Positions 25,684-35,107 of a stretch of 64,000 nucleotides of DNA are shown in pieces. The stretch lies in NCBI RefSeq assembly GCF_000015165.1, contig NC_009485.1, positions 2,954,001 to 3,018,000 of the forward strand. The letters are read 5' to 3'. This stretch comes from Bradyrhizobium sp. BTAi1 (GTDB taxonomy: Bacteria > Pseudomonadota > Alphaproteobacteria > Rhizobiales > Xanthobacteraceae). The notes below the pieces were generated by a model that did no database searches, was not told the origin of the DNA, and worked only from the letters and a program-made list of their open reading frames with translations. A program made the translations under genes and the position numbers. Each line of letters begins with the position of its first letter. Position 1 is the first letter of the stretch.

Positions 25684-26049
25684 TCACTCCCGCGGCGGCA
25701 ACAGCTCGATCTCCTGTTCACCGTGCCGGATCGCCGTCGGCAGGTCTTGCGCGACAAGATCGGAAATCCATCGGACGAGCGCGGGAAGGGCTTCGTCCTT
25801 CGCCTGCCGGCGAAGTGGGGGCAAGTCCCGCTCGTGCGCGGTGCCGACTTTGATGTTGAGACGCTCATAAGGAATGTCGCCGTCCGGAGGCCGATATCGT
25901 GCATCGAACAGACGCCTGCCGTGGCTGCGAACGAGGTGGACGCGAATGCCGCCGAGATCTCTTGCGGTCAGTGCGGCGAGGATGACGGACGGCTTCAGAA
26001 GATATCCATAGCCTTTCGGTATCTTGCCCGTCTCTGAGGTGAATTCCAT
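25684..26049 (-). CDS. Hypothetical protein
   Basis: Open frame of 121 residues starting MEFTSETGKIPKGYGYLLKPSVILAAL with no signal peptide or membrane helix. The composition is mixed, with many charged residues. I do not recognise a family. An AGAAG stretch lies eight bases upstream of the ATG at 26049. The gene lies alone between repeat-rich gaps. Against it: codon bias cannot be judged by eye, and no conserved motif stands out. Confidence 0.55.
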   Translation of the reverse strand: MEFTSETGKIPKGYGYLLKPSVILAALTARDLGGIRVHLVRSHGRRLFDARYRPPDGDIPYERLNIKVGTAHERDLPPLRRQAKDEALPALVRWISDLVAQDLPTAIRHGEQEIELLPPRE

Positions 26050-26493
26050 GGTTGATCTTCTCTGTCACGCTCGGATACGACCATAACCGTGTTGGACCCC
26101 AGCTCAGAAGCTCATAGAAACTCAGTCCGTAGCAATCACTGAGATCATCAGCACGCTGGTCATGGCTGCGTCCTCTCCCCTTGCGGGAGAGCGCCTGGAG
26201 GACAGAGCCGCAAGCTCCCTTGGGGGAGGGGGATGTCGCCACCAGCGCTGTCCGCCGAGAGCGACCCCTCACCCAACCGAGTGCCTGGATAGGCCGGAGA
26301 TGCCCTCTCCCGCAAGGGGAGAGGGCGCTGTATCGCGCAGTCGCTCTTGGACCTTTGCAACGAACTCGATTGATACGGGAGCAAAGCGAAGCGTGCCCAC
26401 CCTTCTTTGCTTTTCGGCGAAAGACGGTGGGCACGACGCTCCGCGTCTTTGCCCAACCTGCGACTGCGTTGGCTTGGCGTTGAGCGAAGCCGG
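26050..26493. other. Repeat-filled intergenic region
   Basis: A 444-base gap. It holds CCTCTCCCCTTGCGGGAGAG and its inverted partner CCCTCTCCCGCAAGGGGAGAGG (roughly 26172-26332). A second dyad, GTGCCCACC with GGTGGGCACG, lies near 26393-26435. Both look like palindromic intergenic repeats; I see no gene. Confidence 0.65.
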
Positions 26494-27156
26494 TCAGTCC
26501 GAATAGCGCTGCTCGGCCCAGGGATCTCCGCGGTTGTGATAGCCGCGCACTTCCCAATAGCCGGGGGCATCGTGATCGAGGAATTCGATCGCCTTCAGCC
26601 ATTTCGCGCTCTTCCAGAAATACAGATGCGGCACGACGACGCGCACCGGGCCACCATGCTCCTGCGTCAACGGCGCGCCGGACCAGCTGTGCGCGAGCAG
26701 CGCATCCTCAGCAGCGAAATCCGCCAGTGCCAGATTGGTCGTGTAGCCGTCATAGGAATGCAGCACGACGAAGTCCGCCGTGTCGCGCGGCCGGCAGGCG
26801 GCGAGCAGATCGCGCGTCGCCAGCCCCTCCCATTGATTGTCGTAGCGCGACCAGGTCGTCACGCAATGGATGTCGGAGACGAACTGGCGCTGCTCCTGGG
26901 CCAGGAAGGTCGGCATGTCCCAGAACAGCGGATTTTCGACCGCGCCATAGACGTCGAGCCGCCAGCGCTCTGATGTGACCGACGGCGTCAGGCCGAGGTC
27001 CAGCACCGGCCAGTCACGGGTCAGATGCTGACCCGGCGGCAGGCGCTGGTCCTCAGGCCGCGCGATGCGGCCAGTCAGGAACTTGCCCTCGCGCGCCCAG
27101 CGTTCCTTGCTGCGGGTCAGCTTGTTCTCGGGCGGCAGCCCGGACTCGTCAGCCAT
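26494..27156 (-). CDS. Molybdopterin-dependent oxidoreductase, sulfite oxidase-like
   Basis: Protein of 220 residues with the sulfite-oxidase molybdenum domain. The cofactor cysteine is likely Cys98 in DIHCVTTWSR, and family segments include YDNQWEGLATRDLL, LHSYDGYTTNLALADF and the C-terminal LEFLDHDAPGYWEVRGYH (read here as AIEFLDHDAPGYWE). It lacks an obvious signal peptide and any dimerisation domain, so it resembles the short YedY/MsrP-like class. The ATG at 27156 is directly after a short gap from the MHS transporter gene. The substrate is not known. Confidence 0.85.
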   Translation of the reverse strand: MADESGLPPENKLTRSKERWAREGKFLTGRIARPEDQRLPPGQHLTRDWPVLDLGLTPSVTSERWRLDVYGAVENPLFWDMPTFLAQEQRQFVSDIHCVTTWSRYDNQWEGLATRDLLAACRPRDTADFVVLHSYDGYTTNLALADFAAEDALLAHSWSGAPLTQEHGGPVRVVVPHLYFWKSAKWLKAIEFLDHDAPGYWEVRGYHNRGDPWAEQRYSD

Positions 27157-27183
27157 CTCAGCACCTCGTCGGTTCGTGCGGGC

Positions 27184-28506
27184 TTATTCGTGCCTGTGCA
27201 TCGCGGACGCATGCTTGGTGTCGCGCATGGTCGCATAGATGAGCAAAGACAGGAAGATCACGCCCGAGAGATAATAATAGAACCAGGTCTCATGCCCAAT
27301 GCTTTTGAAGTAGAGCGCGATCGCCGGCGCGGTGCCGCCGAACAGCGACACGGTGATCGCGTAGGGCAGGCCGACGCCCAGCGCGCGCACATTGGTCGGG
27401 AATAGCTCCGCCTTGACGACCGCGTTGATCGACGTATAGCCGGCCGTGAAGATCCAGGCGCCGCAGATCAGCAGGAACGCCATGAATGGCTCCTTGGTGG
27501 CCTTCAGCGCGGTCAGGATCGGGATCGTTGCCAAGGTGCCGACGACGCCGAAGAAGATCAACAGCGGCTTGCGGCCGATACGGTCGGAGATCGCGCCATA
27601 GACCGGCTGCAGCACGCAGGCGAACAGCAGCGAGCCGAAGATCACCATGGTTGTCTGATCCTCGGTGAGGCCGACCGACAGCTTCACGAAGGTCTGCATA
27701 TAGGTCGTGAAGGTGTAGAACGCGGCGGTGCCGCCGGCGGTGAGGCCGACGACCAGCAAGAGCTCGCGCGGATATCTGAACAGCGCGGCGATCGAGCCGG
27801 ACGGGCCGACTGTCTTCTTGGCCTCCACGAAGGCTTCGGTCTCGTGCAGATTCCGCCGCATCACCGCGACGAAGATCGCGAGGCCGGCGCCGATAAGGAA
27901 GGGGATGCGCCAGCCCCAGGCCTTCAGCTCGTCGGTCGTCAGAAACACTTTCTGCAGCAGCAGGAGCACGATGATCGCGGTGAGCTGGCCGCCGATCAGC
28001 GTGACATATTGAAAGCTCGAATAGAAGCCGCGGTGCTTGGCGTCGGCGACCTCGGACAGATAGGTGGCGCTGGCGCCATACTCACCGCCGAGGCTCAGGC
28101 CCTCGATCACGCGGGCGAGCGCCAGGATGATCGGTGCGGCGATCCCGATCGTGGCATAGGTCGGCGTCACCGCGATGATCAGCGAGCCGAAGCACATGCA
28201 GAGCACGGAGACCGTCAGCGACAGCCGCCGGCCATAATGGTCGGCGATATAGCCGAACAACCAGCCGCCGAGCGGGCGCATCAGGAAGGTGGCGGCGAAC
28301 ACCACGGCGGCGTTCAACTGCTCGACGACCGGGTCTCTTGACGGGAAGAACGCCGGCGCGAAATACAGCGCAAACGCGGTGTAGGCATAGAAGTCGTACC
28401 ATTCGACCAGGTTACCGGCCGAGCCGATCAGGATCGCCTTGATGCGCCGCTCGACGTCGGTGAACGTCGTGGCTTCGGTGGCAGGCTCGATCGCCTGGTC
28501 TGTCAT
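27184..28506 (-). CDS. MFS transporter, metabolite:H+ symporter (MHS) family
   Basis: Inner-membrane protein of 440 residues with about twelve helices. It shows the MHS-type start AGNLVEWYDFYAYTAFALYF, the major facilitator loop FGYIADHYGRR, and the matching GAISDRIGRKP in the second half. MHS members carry dicarboxylates, alpha-ketoglutarate or osmolytes with protons. GGAG lies seven bases upstream of the ATG at 28506; the frame upstream is longer but has no ribosome site. The downstream neighbour is the sulfite-oxidase-like gene, perhaps in one transcript. Confidence 0.9.
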   Translation of the reverse strand: MTDQAIEPATEATTFTDVERRIKAILIGSAGNLVEWYDFYAYTAFALYFAPAFFPSRDPVVEQLNAAVVFAATFLMRPLGGWLFGYIADHYGRRLSLTVSVLCMCFGSLIIAVTPTYATIGIAAPIILALARVIEGLSLGGEYGASATYLSEVADAKHRGFYSSFQYVTLIGGQLTAIIVLLLLQKVFLTTDELKAWGWRIPFLIGAGLAIFVAVMRRNLHETEAFVEAKKTVGPSGSIAALFRYPRELLLVVGLTAGGTAAFYTFTTYMQTFVKLSVGLTEDQTTMVIFGSLLFACVLQPVYGAISDRIGRKPLLIFFGVVGTLATIPILTALKATKEPFMAFLLICGAWIFTAGYTSINAVVKAELFPTNVRALGVGLPYAITVSLFGGTAPAIALYFKSIGHETWFYYYLSGVIFLSLLIYATMRDTKHASAMHRHE

Positions 28507-28621
28507 ATCCGGTCTCCGGGCAAGCATGATTTGCGGCCCTTCTACGGGAGCCGGCGGGATTGCCAATATGGAGAAAGGGCAGGGGTCCCATGTTCAAGGG
28601 CGTGGGGAACCGGCAACGTCC

Positions 28622-28672
28622 GGGCCTCGCCCTTCGAGACGCCCGCCTTCGGCGGGCTCCTCAGGGTGAGGG
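28622..28672. repeat. Palindromic repeat, family B (ACCCT-type arms)
   Basis: Left arm GGGCCTCGCCCTTCGAGACG.. and right arm ..CTCCTCAGGGTGAGGGG with a short GCCTTCGGC hairpin at the centre. Confidence 0.75.
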
Positions 28673-28786
28673 GGGAGAGTCGTTGCGAGAACAGCGCGAA
28701 ACGCAGGGGGCGCCCCGGTCGCGCGACTCTCTCTACGGGCGCTGCTTACTGCAATCCGCAGCGTCGACATCGAACTCGACCCTCTC

Positions 28787-28814
28787 CATGAACACGCCTC
28801 TCGGCGTGTTCATG
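28787..28814. repeat. Perfect 12-bp inverted repeat with tetraloop
   Basis: CATGAACACGCC, TCTC, GGCGTGTTCATG. No T-run follows on either strand. It sits between family B repeats and no gene start is close. Confidence 0.7.
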
Positions 28815-28841
28815 GTCCGGTGTGCAGTGCCTCGGCTTTTG

Positions 28842-28943
28842 CCCCTCATGGTGAGGAGCGCCGAAGGCGCGTCTCGAACCATGAGGCCACCGTTCGGGCC
28901 TCACCCTTCGAGACGCCGCTGCGCGACTCCTCAGGGTGAGGGG
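28842..28943. repeat. Two adjacent family B palindromes in opposite orientation
   Basis: The first (28842-28888) uses the arm CATGGTGAGG with CGAACCATGAGG. The second (28896-28943) uses CACCCTTCGAG with CAGGGTGAGG. The four-base cores differ between the two but stay complementary within each. Confidence 0.75.
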
Positions 28944-28951
28944 AAGGTTCA

Positions 28952-30373
28952 TCACTTCGGCGCGCGTGGATCGATCGGCGTGGAGGCCGCAACACCGAGA
29001 ATGTCCTCCAGCACCTTGGCGCCGGCGAGCAGTTGGGCATCGGCGCGCGGCGCCGCGATCACCTGCAGGCCGACCGGAAGCCCCGACGCGGTGAAGCCGC
29101 AGGGCAACGACAGCGCCGGACAGCAGGCCAGCGTGATCGCGTAGACGATGCCGAGCCATTGCACGTAGTTGTCGAATTTGTGCCCGGCGCATTCGGCGAC
29201 GTAGCGGTTCTCGACCGGGAAGGGCGGCACGATGGTCGCAGGCGCCAGCAGCAGATCATAGGTCTCGAAGAACCTGACGGCGCGCGCCGTGATCGCGACG
29301 CGCTGCGCCTCGGCGCGCGCGATCTGTGCGACCGTGAGCTTCAGGCCTTCCTCGATGTTCCAGATCACCTCGGGCTTCAACAGGTCACGCTTGGTGCGCA
29401 ACAGCTCGGCCTTGCTCATCGCGAAGTCGAGCGCGCGCAGCACGTGGAAGCATTCATGCGCCTCGCTGAAATCGGGATGCGCCTCCTCGACGATCACGCC
29501 GAGCTCAGTGAAGCGCTGCGCCGCCTTGCGGGTGACCGCGGCGACTTCGGGATCGACCGGCGTGATCCCAAGATCGGGCGAGTAGGCGACGCGCACCGGC
29601 CTCTTGCCGGAGCGGGCCGCGGCCAGGAACGAGGTCGTGGGCGAGGGCAGCGAGATCGGATCGGCGGCGTACTCGCCGCTCATCGCGTCGAGCAGCAGCG
29701 CGAGGTCCTCGACATTGCGGGCCATCGGACCCTGGACGCCGAGATTGCGGTCGACCGCGACAGCCGGCGTATGCGCGACGCGGCCGAAGCTCGGGCGCAG
29801 GCCGACGATGCCGCAGAAGCTCGCGGGATTCCGCAGCGAGCCGCCCATGTCCGAGCCGTGCGCCAGCCACGCCATGCCGGTCGCGAGCGCGACCGCGGCG
29901 CCGCCCGAGGAGCCCGCCGCCGAGCGGGACGTGTCCCAGGGATTGCGCGTCGCGCCGAACACTTCGTTGAAGGTGTTGGCGCCGGCGCCGAATTCCGGCG
30001 TGTTCGACTTGGCGTAGATCACGCCGCCATTGGCTTCGAGATGCGTCACCAGGAGATCGGACTGTTCCGGAATCCGGTCCTTGAAGATCGGCGAGCCCTG
30101 CGTCGTCAGCACGCCCTGAACATCGGTGAGATCCTTGATCGGAACGGGAAGCCCGGCGAGCACCCCGCGCTCGGCGACCGGCTTCTGCATCAGCGCCTTG
30201 GCGTGAGCGCGGGCGCGGTCGAAGCAGAGGGTCGGAAGCGCGTTGACCTTGTCGTCGACAGCTGTGATGCGGGCTTCCAGCGCGTCGAGGCAATCGAGCG
30301 GCGTGATGACGCCGGCCTTCAACTTGTCGACGACGGCGCAGGCGGTCTCACGGATCAATCCCTGGTCGGCCAA
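28952..30373 (-). CDS. Amidase (amidase signature family)
   Basis: Enzyme of 473 residues with a complete Ser-Ser-Lys triad: Lys80 in PVPIKDLTD, cis-Ser155 in AAGSSGGAA and the nucleophile Ser179 in SDMGGSLR. Such enzymes hydrolyse amides, including aryl amides, indoleacetamide or the glutaminyl-tRNA amide. The closest group cannot be named from here, though no GatCAB partner is present. The start is a rare TTG at 30373, supported by AGGAG nine bases upstream; no ATG gives the family's N-terminal region. It may be read with the SDR gene upstream on the same strand. Confidence 0.88.
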   Translation of the reverse strand: MADQGLIRETACAVVDKLKAGVITPLDCLDALEARITAVDDKVNALPTLCFDRARAHAKALMQKPVAERGVLAGLPVPIKDLTDVQGVLTTQGSPIFKDRIPEQSDLLVTHLEANGGVIYAKSNTPEFGAGANTFNEVFGATRNPWDTSRSAAGSSGGAAVALATGMAWLAHGSDMGGSLRNPASFCGIVGLRPSFGRVAHTPAVAVDRNLGVQGPMARNVEDLALLLDAMSGEYAADPISLPSPTTSFLAAARSGKRPVRVAYSPDLGITPVDPEVAAVTRKAAQRFTELGVIVEEAHPDFSEAHECFHVLRALDFAMSKAELLRTKRDLLKPEVIWNIEEGLKLTVAQIARAEAQRVAITARAVRFFETYDLLLAPATIVPPFPVENRYVAECAGHKFDNYVQWLGIVYAITLACCPALSLPCGFTASGLPVGLQVIAAPRADAQLLAGAKVLEDILGVAASTPIDPRAPK

Positions 30374-30452
30374 AGTGCAGTTCTCCTGATTGGAAGCGTC
30401 CCGGCGAAAGCTGGTAGATCACGTTTCGGTCGGCGTGGAAAGGTTGCGGCGA

Positions 30453-31229
30453 TCAACCCCACCCTGCGCTGATGCCGCCGTCGACGGTATAGATCACGCC
30501 CGACGTGTAGCCGGCACGGTCGGATGCCAGGAAGGCCATCAGGTCGGCGATCTCCCTGACATGCGCGGGGCGGCCGAGCGGCAGGCCCTTCTGGAATTCC
30601 GTGTAGCGGCTCTCGTCACCGAATTGCTGTCGCGCGCGGGTCTTCAGCAGGGTGACGTGGCGGTCGGTGCCCACCGGCCCCGGATTGATGCCGACGACGC
30701 GGATGTTGTCGGCGAGGCTCTTGGAGCCGAGCGCCCTGGTGAACGCCATCAGCGCCGCATTGCCGGCGCTGCCGCAGATGTAGTTGGCGTCGAACTTCTC
30801 GCCGGCCGCGCCGATGTCGTTGATGATCACGCCCGATCCGCGTGCCTTCATCTGTGCGTAGACCAGCCTGGTGAGGTTGATGAAGCCGAACACCTTCAAG
30901 TCCCAGGCGTGCCGCCAGGTCGTCTCGTCGATCTTGTCGATCGGCCCGCCCGGAATGTCGCCCGCATTGTTGACGAGGATGTCGATGTCGGCGGCCTCTT
31001 GGGCCAGCCGGGTGACGTCCTCGGATTTGCGCAGATCCACCACATGCGCCGCCGCATCGATCTGATGCTTCGACCTGAGCTGCTCGACCAGCGCGGAGAG
31101 CCGGTCGGCGCTGCGCGCCGCGAGGCGGACGTGGCAGCCTTCCTCGGCGAACACTTCCGCTGCTGCGGCGCCGATGCCCTTGGAGGCGCCGGTGATGAGA
31201 ACGCGCTTGCCGCGCAGATGAAGATCCAT
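30453..31229 (-). CDS. Short-chain dehydrogenase/reductase with atypical active site
   Basis: Rossmann protein of 258 residues with TGASKGIG at 13-20, NNAG at 87-90 and a C-terminal GVIYTVDGG segment. The usual Tyr-x-x-x-Lys reads YICGS here: Tyr150 is present but position 154 is Ser, not Lys. The upstream segment is INDIGAAG, where a catalytic Ser would normally stand. It may therefore bind NAD(P) without standard oxidoreductase chemistry, or use another residue. The start at 31229 is chosen because it precedes the conserved MDLHLRGKRVLITGAS. Confidence 0.87.
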   Translation of the reverse strand: MDLHLRGKRVLITGASKGIGAAAAEVFAEEGCHVRLAARSADRLSALVEQLRSKHQIDAAAHVVDLRKSEDVTRLAQEAADIDILVNNAGDIPGGPIDKIDETTWRHAWDLKVFGFINLTRLVYAQMKARGSGVIINDIGAAGEKFDANYICGSAGNAALMAFTRALGSKSLADNIRVVGINPGPVGTDRHVTLLKTRARQQFGDESRYTEFQKGLPLGRPAHVREIADLMAFLASDRAGYTSGVIYTVDGGISAGWG

Positions 31230-31386
31230 GGAGGTTCTCGCTGAAGGGGAGGAGACCCGATTGTCGGGCGCGTCAGCCATGCGGTCAATCTTGCACCGCA
31301 GCGTTGCGTCGGTCCGCCATTTGGTCCATTCAGGCGATCGACCATTTGAGCCGGGACAGCCGGCGCCCCATCTGAGGATCCGCTCG

Positions 31387-32460
<1,074 letters not shown>

Positions 32461-32475
32461 GAACGACGGTGTGTT

Positions 32476-32593
32476 GTCGCCCCGGCGAACGCGGGGGCCC
32501 ATAACCACCGGCAGACATTTTTCGCACCGGTATCGACCACCGTCTGCTCTCGTTGCATCACGCGGTATGCGTCCCGGCATTCGCCGGGACGAC
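32476..32593. repeat. Palindromic repeat pair, CCCCGGCGAA family
   Basis: Left half GTCGCCCCGGCGAACGCGGG.. and right half ..GTCCCGGCATTCGCCGGGACGAC are inverted copies about 60 bases apart, with mismatches. It follows the tartrate-dehydrogenase-like gene. Confidence 0.65.
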
Positions 32594-32625
32594 AGGGGTA
32601 GTTTAGACGACAGCTCGGACAACGG

Positions 32626-32709
32626 CGTCATTGCCAGGAGCGCAGCGACGAAGCAATCCGGGCGTCGCGGGACGACGGATTGCTTCGCTTCGCTTCGCTC
32701 GCAATGACG
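32626..32709. repeat. Palindromic repeat, family A (copy 4)
   Basis: Left arm CGTCATTGCCAGGAGCGCAG.. (32626-32660) and right arm ..CGCTTCGCTCGCAATGACG (32676-32709), between the dehydrogenase genes at 31387 and 32723. Confidence 0.82.
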
Positions 32710-32722
32710 AAGGGGAGGGTTG

Positions 32723-33634
32723 TTAGGTGCGCGCCACCCTTCGGCAATGCTCCCACGCTGCGTGGATCAGGTTCTCGCTCGCCTCCGGCGTCCGGAACGC
32801 GGAATGCGCCGACAGCGTCACGTTCGGGATTGTCGTCAGGACGTGATTGGCCGGCAGTGGCTCGGTGTTGAAGACGTCCAGGCCGGCGTGGTGGATGTGG
32901 CCGGAGCGCAGCGCGTCGATCATCGCGGCCTCGTCGACGATGGCGGCGCGGGCGGTGTTGACGAAGATCACGCCCTTGCGCATCTGCGCGATGCGCTGGC
33001 GCGACAGGAAGCCGCGGGTCTCGTCGTTGAGCAGCAGATGCAGCGAGACGACGTGGCTCTCTTTCAGCAACGTGTCGAGATCGGTGAACGCCACGCCAGG
33101 ATGGCTCTTCGGCGAGCGGTTCCAGGCGATCACCTTCATGCCGCTGCCGGACGCGATGCGCGCCACCTCGGCGGCGATGCCGCCGAAGCCGATCAGGCCG
33201 AGCGTCTTGCCGGTCAGTTGCATGCCATCGTCACGCAGCCAATTGCCGGCGCGCATCTCGCGATCCATCTGCGCGAGGCCGCGGGCCGCGGCCCACATCA
33301 GCGCAATGGCGGCTTCGGCCACGGCGGTGTCGCCATATCCCTTGATCAGGTGGACGGTGATGCCGAGCTCGGCGAGCTCCTCCGGGTTCATGTAGCTGCG
33401 CGCGCCGGTGCCGAGGAACACGACGTGCTTGAGGCCCGTGCACTGCCGGGCGACATCCGTCGGCAGCGCGGTGTGATCGACCACGCCGATCTCGGCGCCG
33501 TCGAGGATGGCCGGCCAGTCCTCCGGCTTGATGTCCGGGTTGAGATGCACGCGCATCTCGGGATCGCCGGGTTGGCGCTGCCGCTCGAAGATCTCGGCAA
33601 GCGACGAGTTGGCGTCGATGAAAACTCCGCGCAC
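32723..33634 (-). CDS. D-2-hydroxyacid dehydrogenase (NAD-dependent)
   Basis: Enzyme of 303 residues with a Rossmann motif GLIGFGGIAAEVAR near residue 145, the substrate/NAD Arg in NTARAAIVDE, the Glu in AGLDVFNTEPLP and the catalytic His in LSAHSAF, all present. It interconverts 2-hydroxy and 2-keto acids. The start is GTG at 33634 with GGAGG five bases upstream. It may be read in the same direction as the M20 hydrolase gene further upstream, across a family B repeat pair. Confidence 0.88.
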   Translation of the reverse strand: MRGVFIDANSSLAEIFERQRQPGDPEMRVHLNPDIKPEDWPAILDGAEIGVVDHTALPTDVARQCTGLKHVVFLGTGARSYMNPEELAELGITVHLIKGYGDTAVAEAAIALMWAAARGLAQMDREMRAGNWLRDDGMQLTGKTLGLIGFGGIAAEVARIASGSGMKVIAWNRSPKSHPGVAFTDLDTLLKESHVVSLHLLLNDETRGFLSRQRIAQMRKGVIFVNTARAAIVDEAAMIDALRSGHIHHAGLDVFNTEPLPANHVLTTIPNVTLSAHSAFRTPEASENLIHAAWEHCRRVART

Positions 33635-33708
33635 GGATACCTCCTGATGAGCCCCTATTGGACCATGCGGGGCAGGGCGATTGGATGTGGTTTAGCCTGA
33701 AGCGTCTC

Positions 33709-33756
33709 GGGCCTCATGGTTCGAGACGCGCCTTCGGCGCTCCTCACCATGAGGGG
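33709..33756. repeat. Palindromic repeat, family B (ATGGT-type arms)
   Basis: GGGCCTCATGGTTCGAGACG.. and ..CTCCTCACCATGAGGGG around a GCCTTCGGC loop, forming a long hairpin. Confidence 0.78.
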
Positions 33757-33778
33757 AAACTCTTTCACCGCACACTTT

Positions 33779-33827
33779 CCCCTCATCCTGAGGAGCCGCG
33801 CAGCGGCGTCTCGAAGGATGAGGCCCC
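33779..33827. repeat. Palindromic repeat, family B (ATCCT-type arms), opposite orientation
   Basis: CCCCTCATCCTGAGGAGCCG.. and ..TCTCGAAGGATGAGGCCCC. Here ATCCT/AGGAT replaces the ATGGT/ACCAT of the neighbouring copy. Confidence 0.78.
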
Positions 33828-33856
33828 AAAAGAATGCGGCCACAATCGTCAGCCCA

Positions 33857-35107
33857 TCACGACGCCACGCCGGCCAGCGACAGCACTGTGTGCAGCAGCA
33901 CGTTGGCGCCGGCGGCGCAGTCGGACTGGGTCGCATCCTCCAGCTCGTTGTGGCTGATTCCGTCCTTGCAGGGGACGAACACCATCGCCGCCGGCATGAT
34001 GGTGTTCAGATTGCAGGCGTCGTGGCCGGCGCCCGAGGTGATGCGGCGGTGCGCGTAGCCGAGCGCGCCGGCGGCGCGCTCGACGGCGTCGACCAGCTTG
34101 GGGTCGAAATGCGTCGGCGGCTTGCGCCAGACCTGATCGATCGCGATCTCGACCTTCCGCTTCTTCGCAATTTCGCTCGCCGCCGCGCGCAGGCTGGCGT
34201 CGAGCGCTTCAAGCGTGTCGGCATTGGCGCTGCGGCAGTCGATGGTGAAGGCGATCTCGCCGGGGATGACGTTGCGCGAGGGATTGGCGATCACGGCCTC
34301 GCCGATGGTGGCGACCGCATTCGGCCCGAGCTTGAGCGCGATCTGCTCCAAAGTGAGCGCGAATTCGGACAGTGCCAGCAGCGCGTCGCGGCGCAGCGGC
34401 ATCGGCGTCGAGCCGGCATGGCTCTCGAAGCCGGTGACTTTGCCGTCATACCAGAACACGCCCTGGCCGTGATCGACCACGCCGATGGTCTTGTTCTCGG
34501 CCTCCAGGATCGGGCCCTGCTCGATATGCAGCTCGACGAAGCCGGAGAATTTCTGCGTGCCGACCTTGCTCTCGCCGCGATAGCCGATGCCGTCCAGCGC
34601 CTCGCCGACCGTGACGCCGTCCGCATCTTTGCGCGACAGGATGTCCTCGACAGTGAAGTCGCCGACATAGGCTGCGGACGCCATCATCGCCGGTGCGAAG
34701 CGCGAGCCTTCCTCATTGGTCCAGTTGACGATGCACAGCGGCGCGTCGGTCTCGATGCCGGCATCGTTCAGCGTGCGGATCACCTCGAGCGCGCCGAGCG
34801 TTCCCAGGATGCCATCGAACTTGCCGCCGGTCGGCTGGGTGTCGAGATGCGAGCCGAGCCCGACCGGCGGCTTCGACATGTCGCGTCCCTTGCGTAAGCC
34901 GAACATCGAGCCGAGCGTGTCGACGTGAACCTCGAGCCCCGCGTCCTCGCAGGCTTTGCGGAACCAGTCGCGGACCTGCCTGTCCTCCTGGCTCAGGGTC
35001 AGCCGGCGTACGCCGCCCTTCGGCGTGGCACCGAACTTGGCGGTCTCGTGGATACTGTCCCAGAGGCGGGCGGAATCGATCTGCAGATTGGTGACGGCGC
35101 GGCTCAT
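33857..35107 (-). CDS. M20-type Zn hydrolase (allantoate/N-carbamoyl amino acid amidohydrolase class)
   Basis: Enzyme of 416 residues of the M20 metallopeptidase fold in its amidohydrolase branch. Metal ligands are visible as His87 in GSHLDTQPTGGKFDG (with Asp98), the Glu pair in TNEEGSRF, His in ELHIEQGP and the C-terminal His in GISHNELE. The branch includes allantoate amidohydrolase, N-carbamoyl-L-amino acid hydrolase and ureidopropionase. The stop of the preceding LysR gene overlaps the start (ATGA at 35104-35107), so the two are coupled and the substrate is probably the regulator's ligand or a relative. Confidence 0.9.
   Translation of the reverse strand: MSRAVTNLQIDSARLWDSIHETAKFGATPKGGVRRLTLSQEDRQVRDWFRKACEDAGLEVHVDTLGSMFGLRKGRDMSKPPVGLGSHLDTQPTGGKFDGILGTLGALEVIRTLNDAGIETDAPLCIVNWTNEEGSRFAPAMMASAAYVGDFTVEDILSRKDADGVTVGEALDGIGYRGESKVGTQKFSGFVELHIEQGPILEAENKTIGVVDHGQGVFWYDGKVTGFESHAGSTPMPLRRDALLALSEFALTLEQIALKLGPNAVATIGEAVIANPSRNVIPGEIAFTIDCRSANADTLEALDASLRAAASEIAKKRKVEIAIDQVWRKPPTHFDPKLVDAVERAAGALGYAHRRITSGAGHDACNLNTIMPAAMVFVPCKDGISHNELEDATQSDCAAGANVLLHTVLSLAGVAS

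Larger units (their letters stand above)
28507..28951. other. Repeat-filled intergenic region
   Basis: A 445-base gap holding two or three family B palindromes (28622-28672, 28842-28888, 28896-28943) and a perfect 12-bp inverted repeat (28787-28814). I see no gene in it. Confidence 0.7.
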
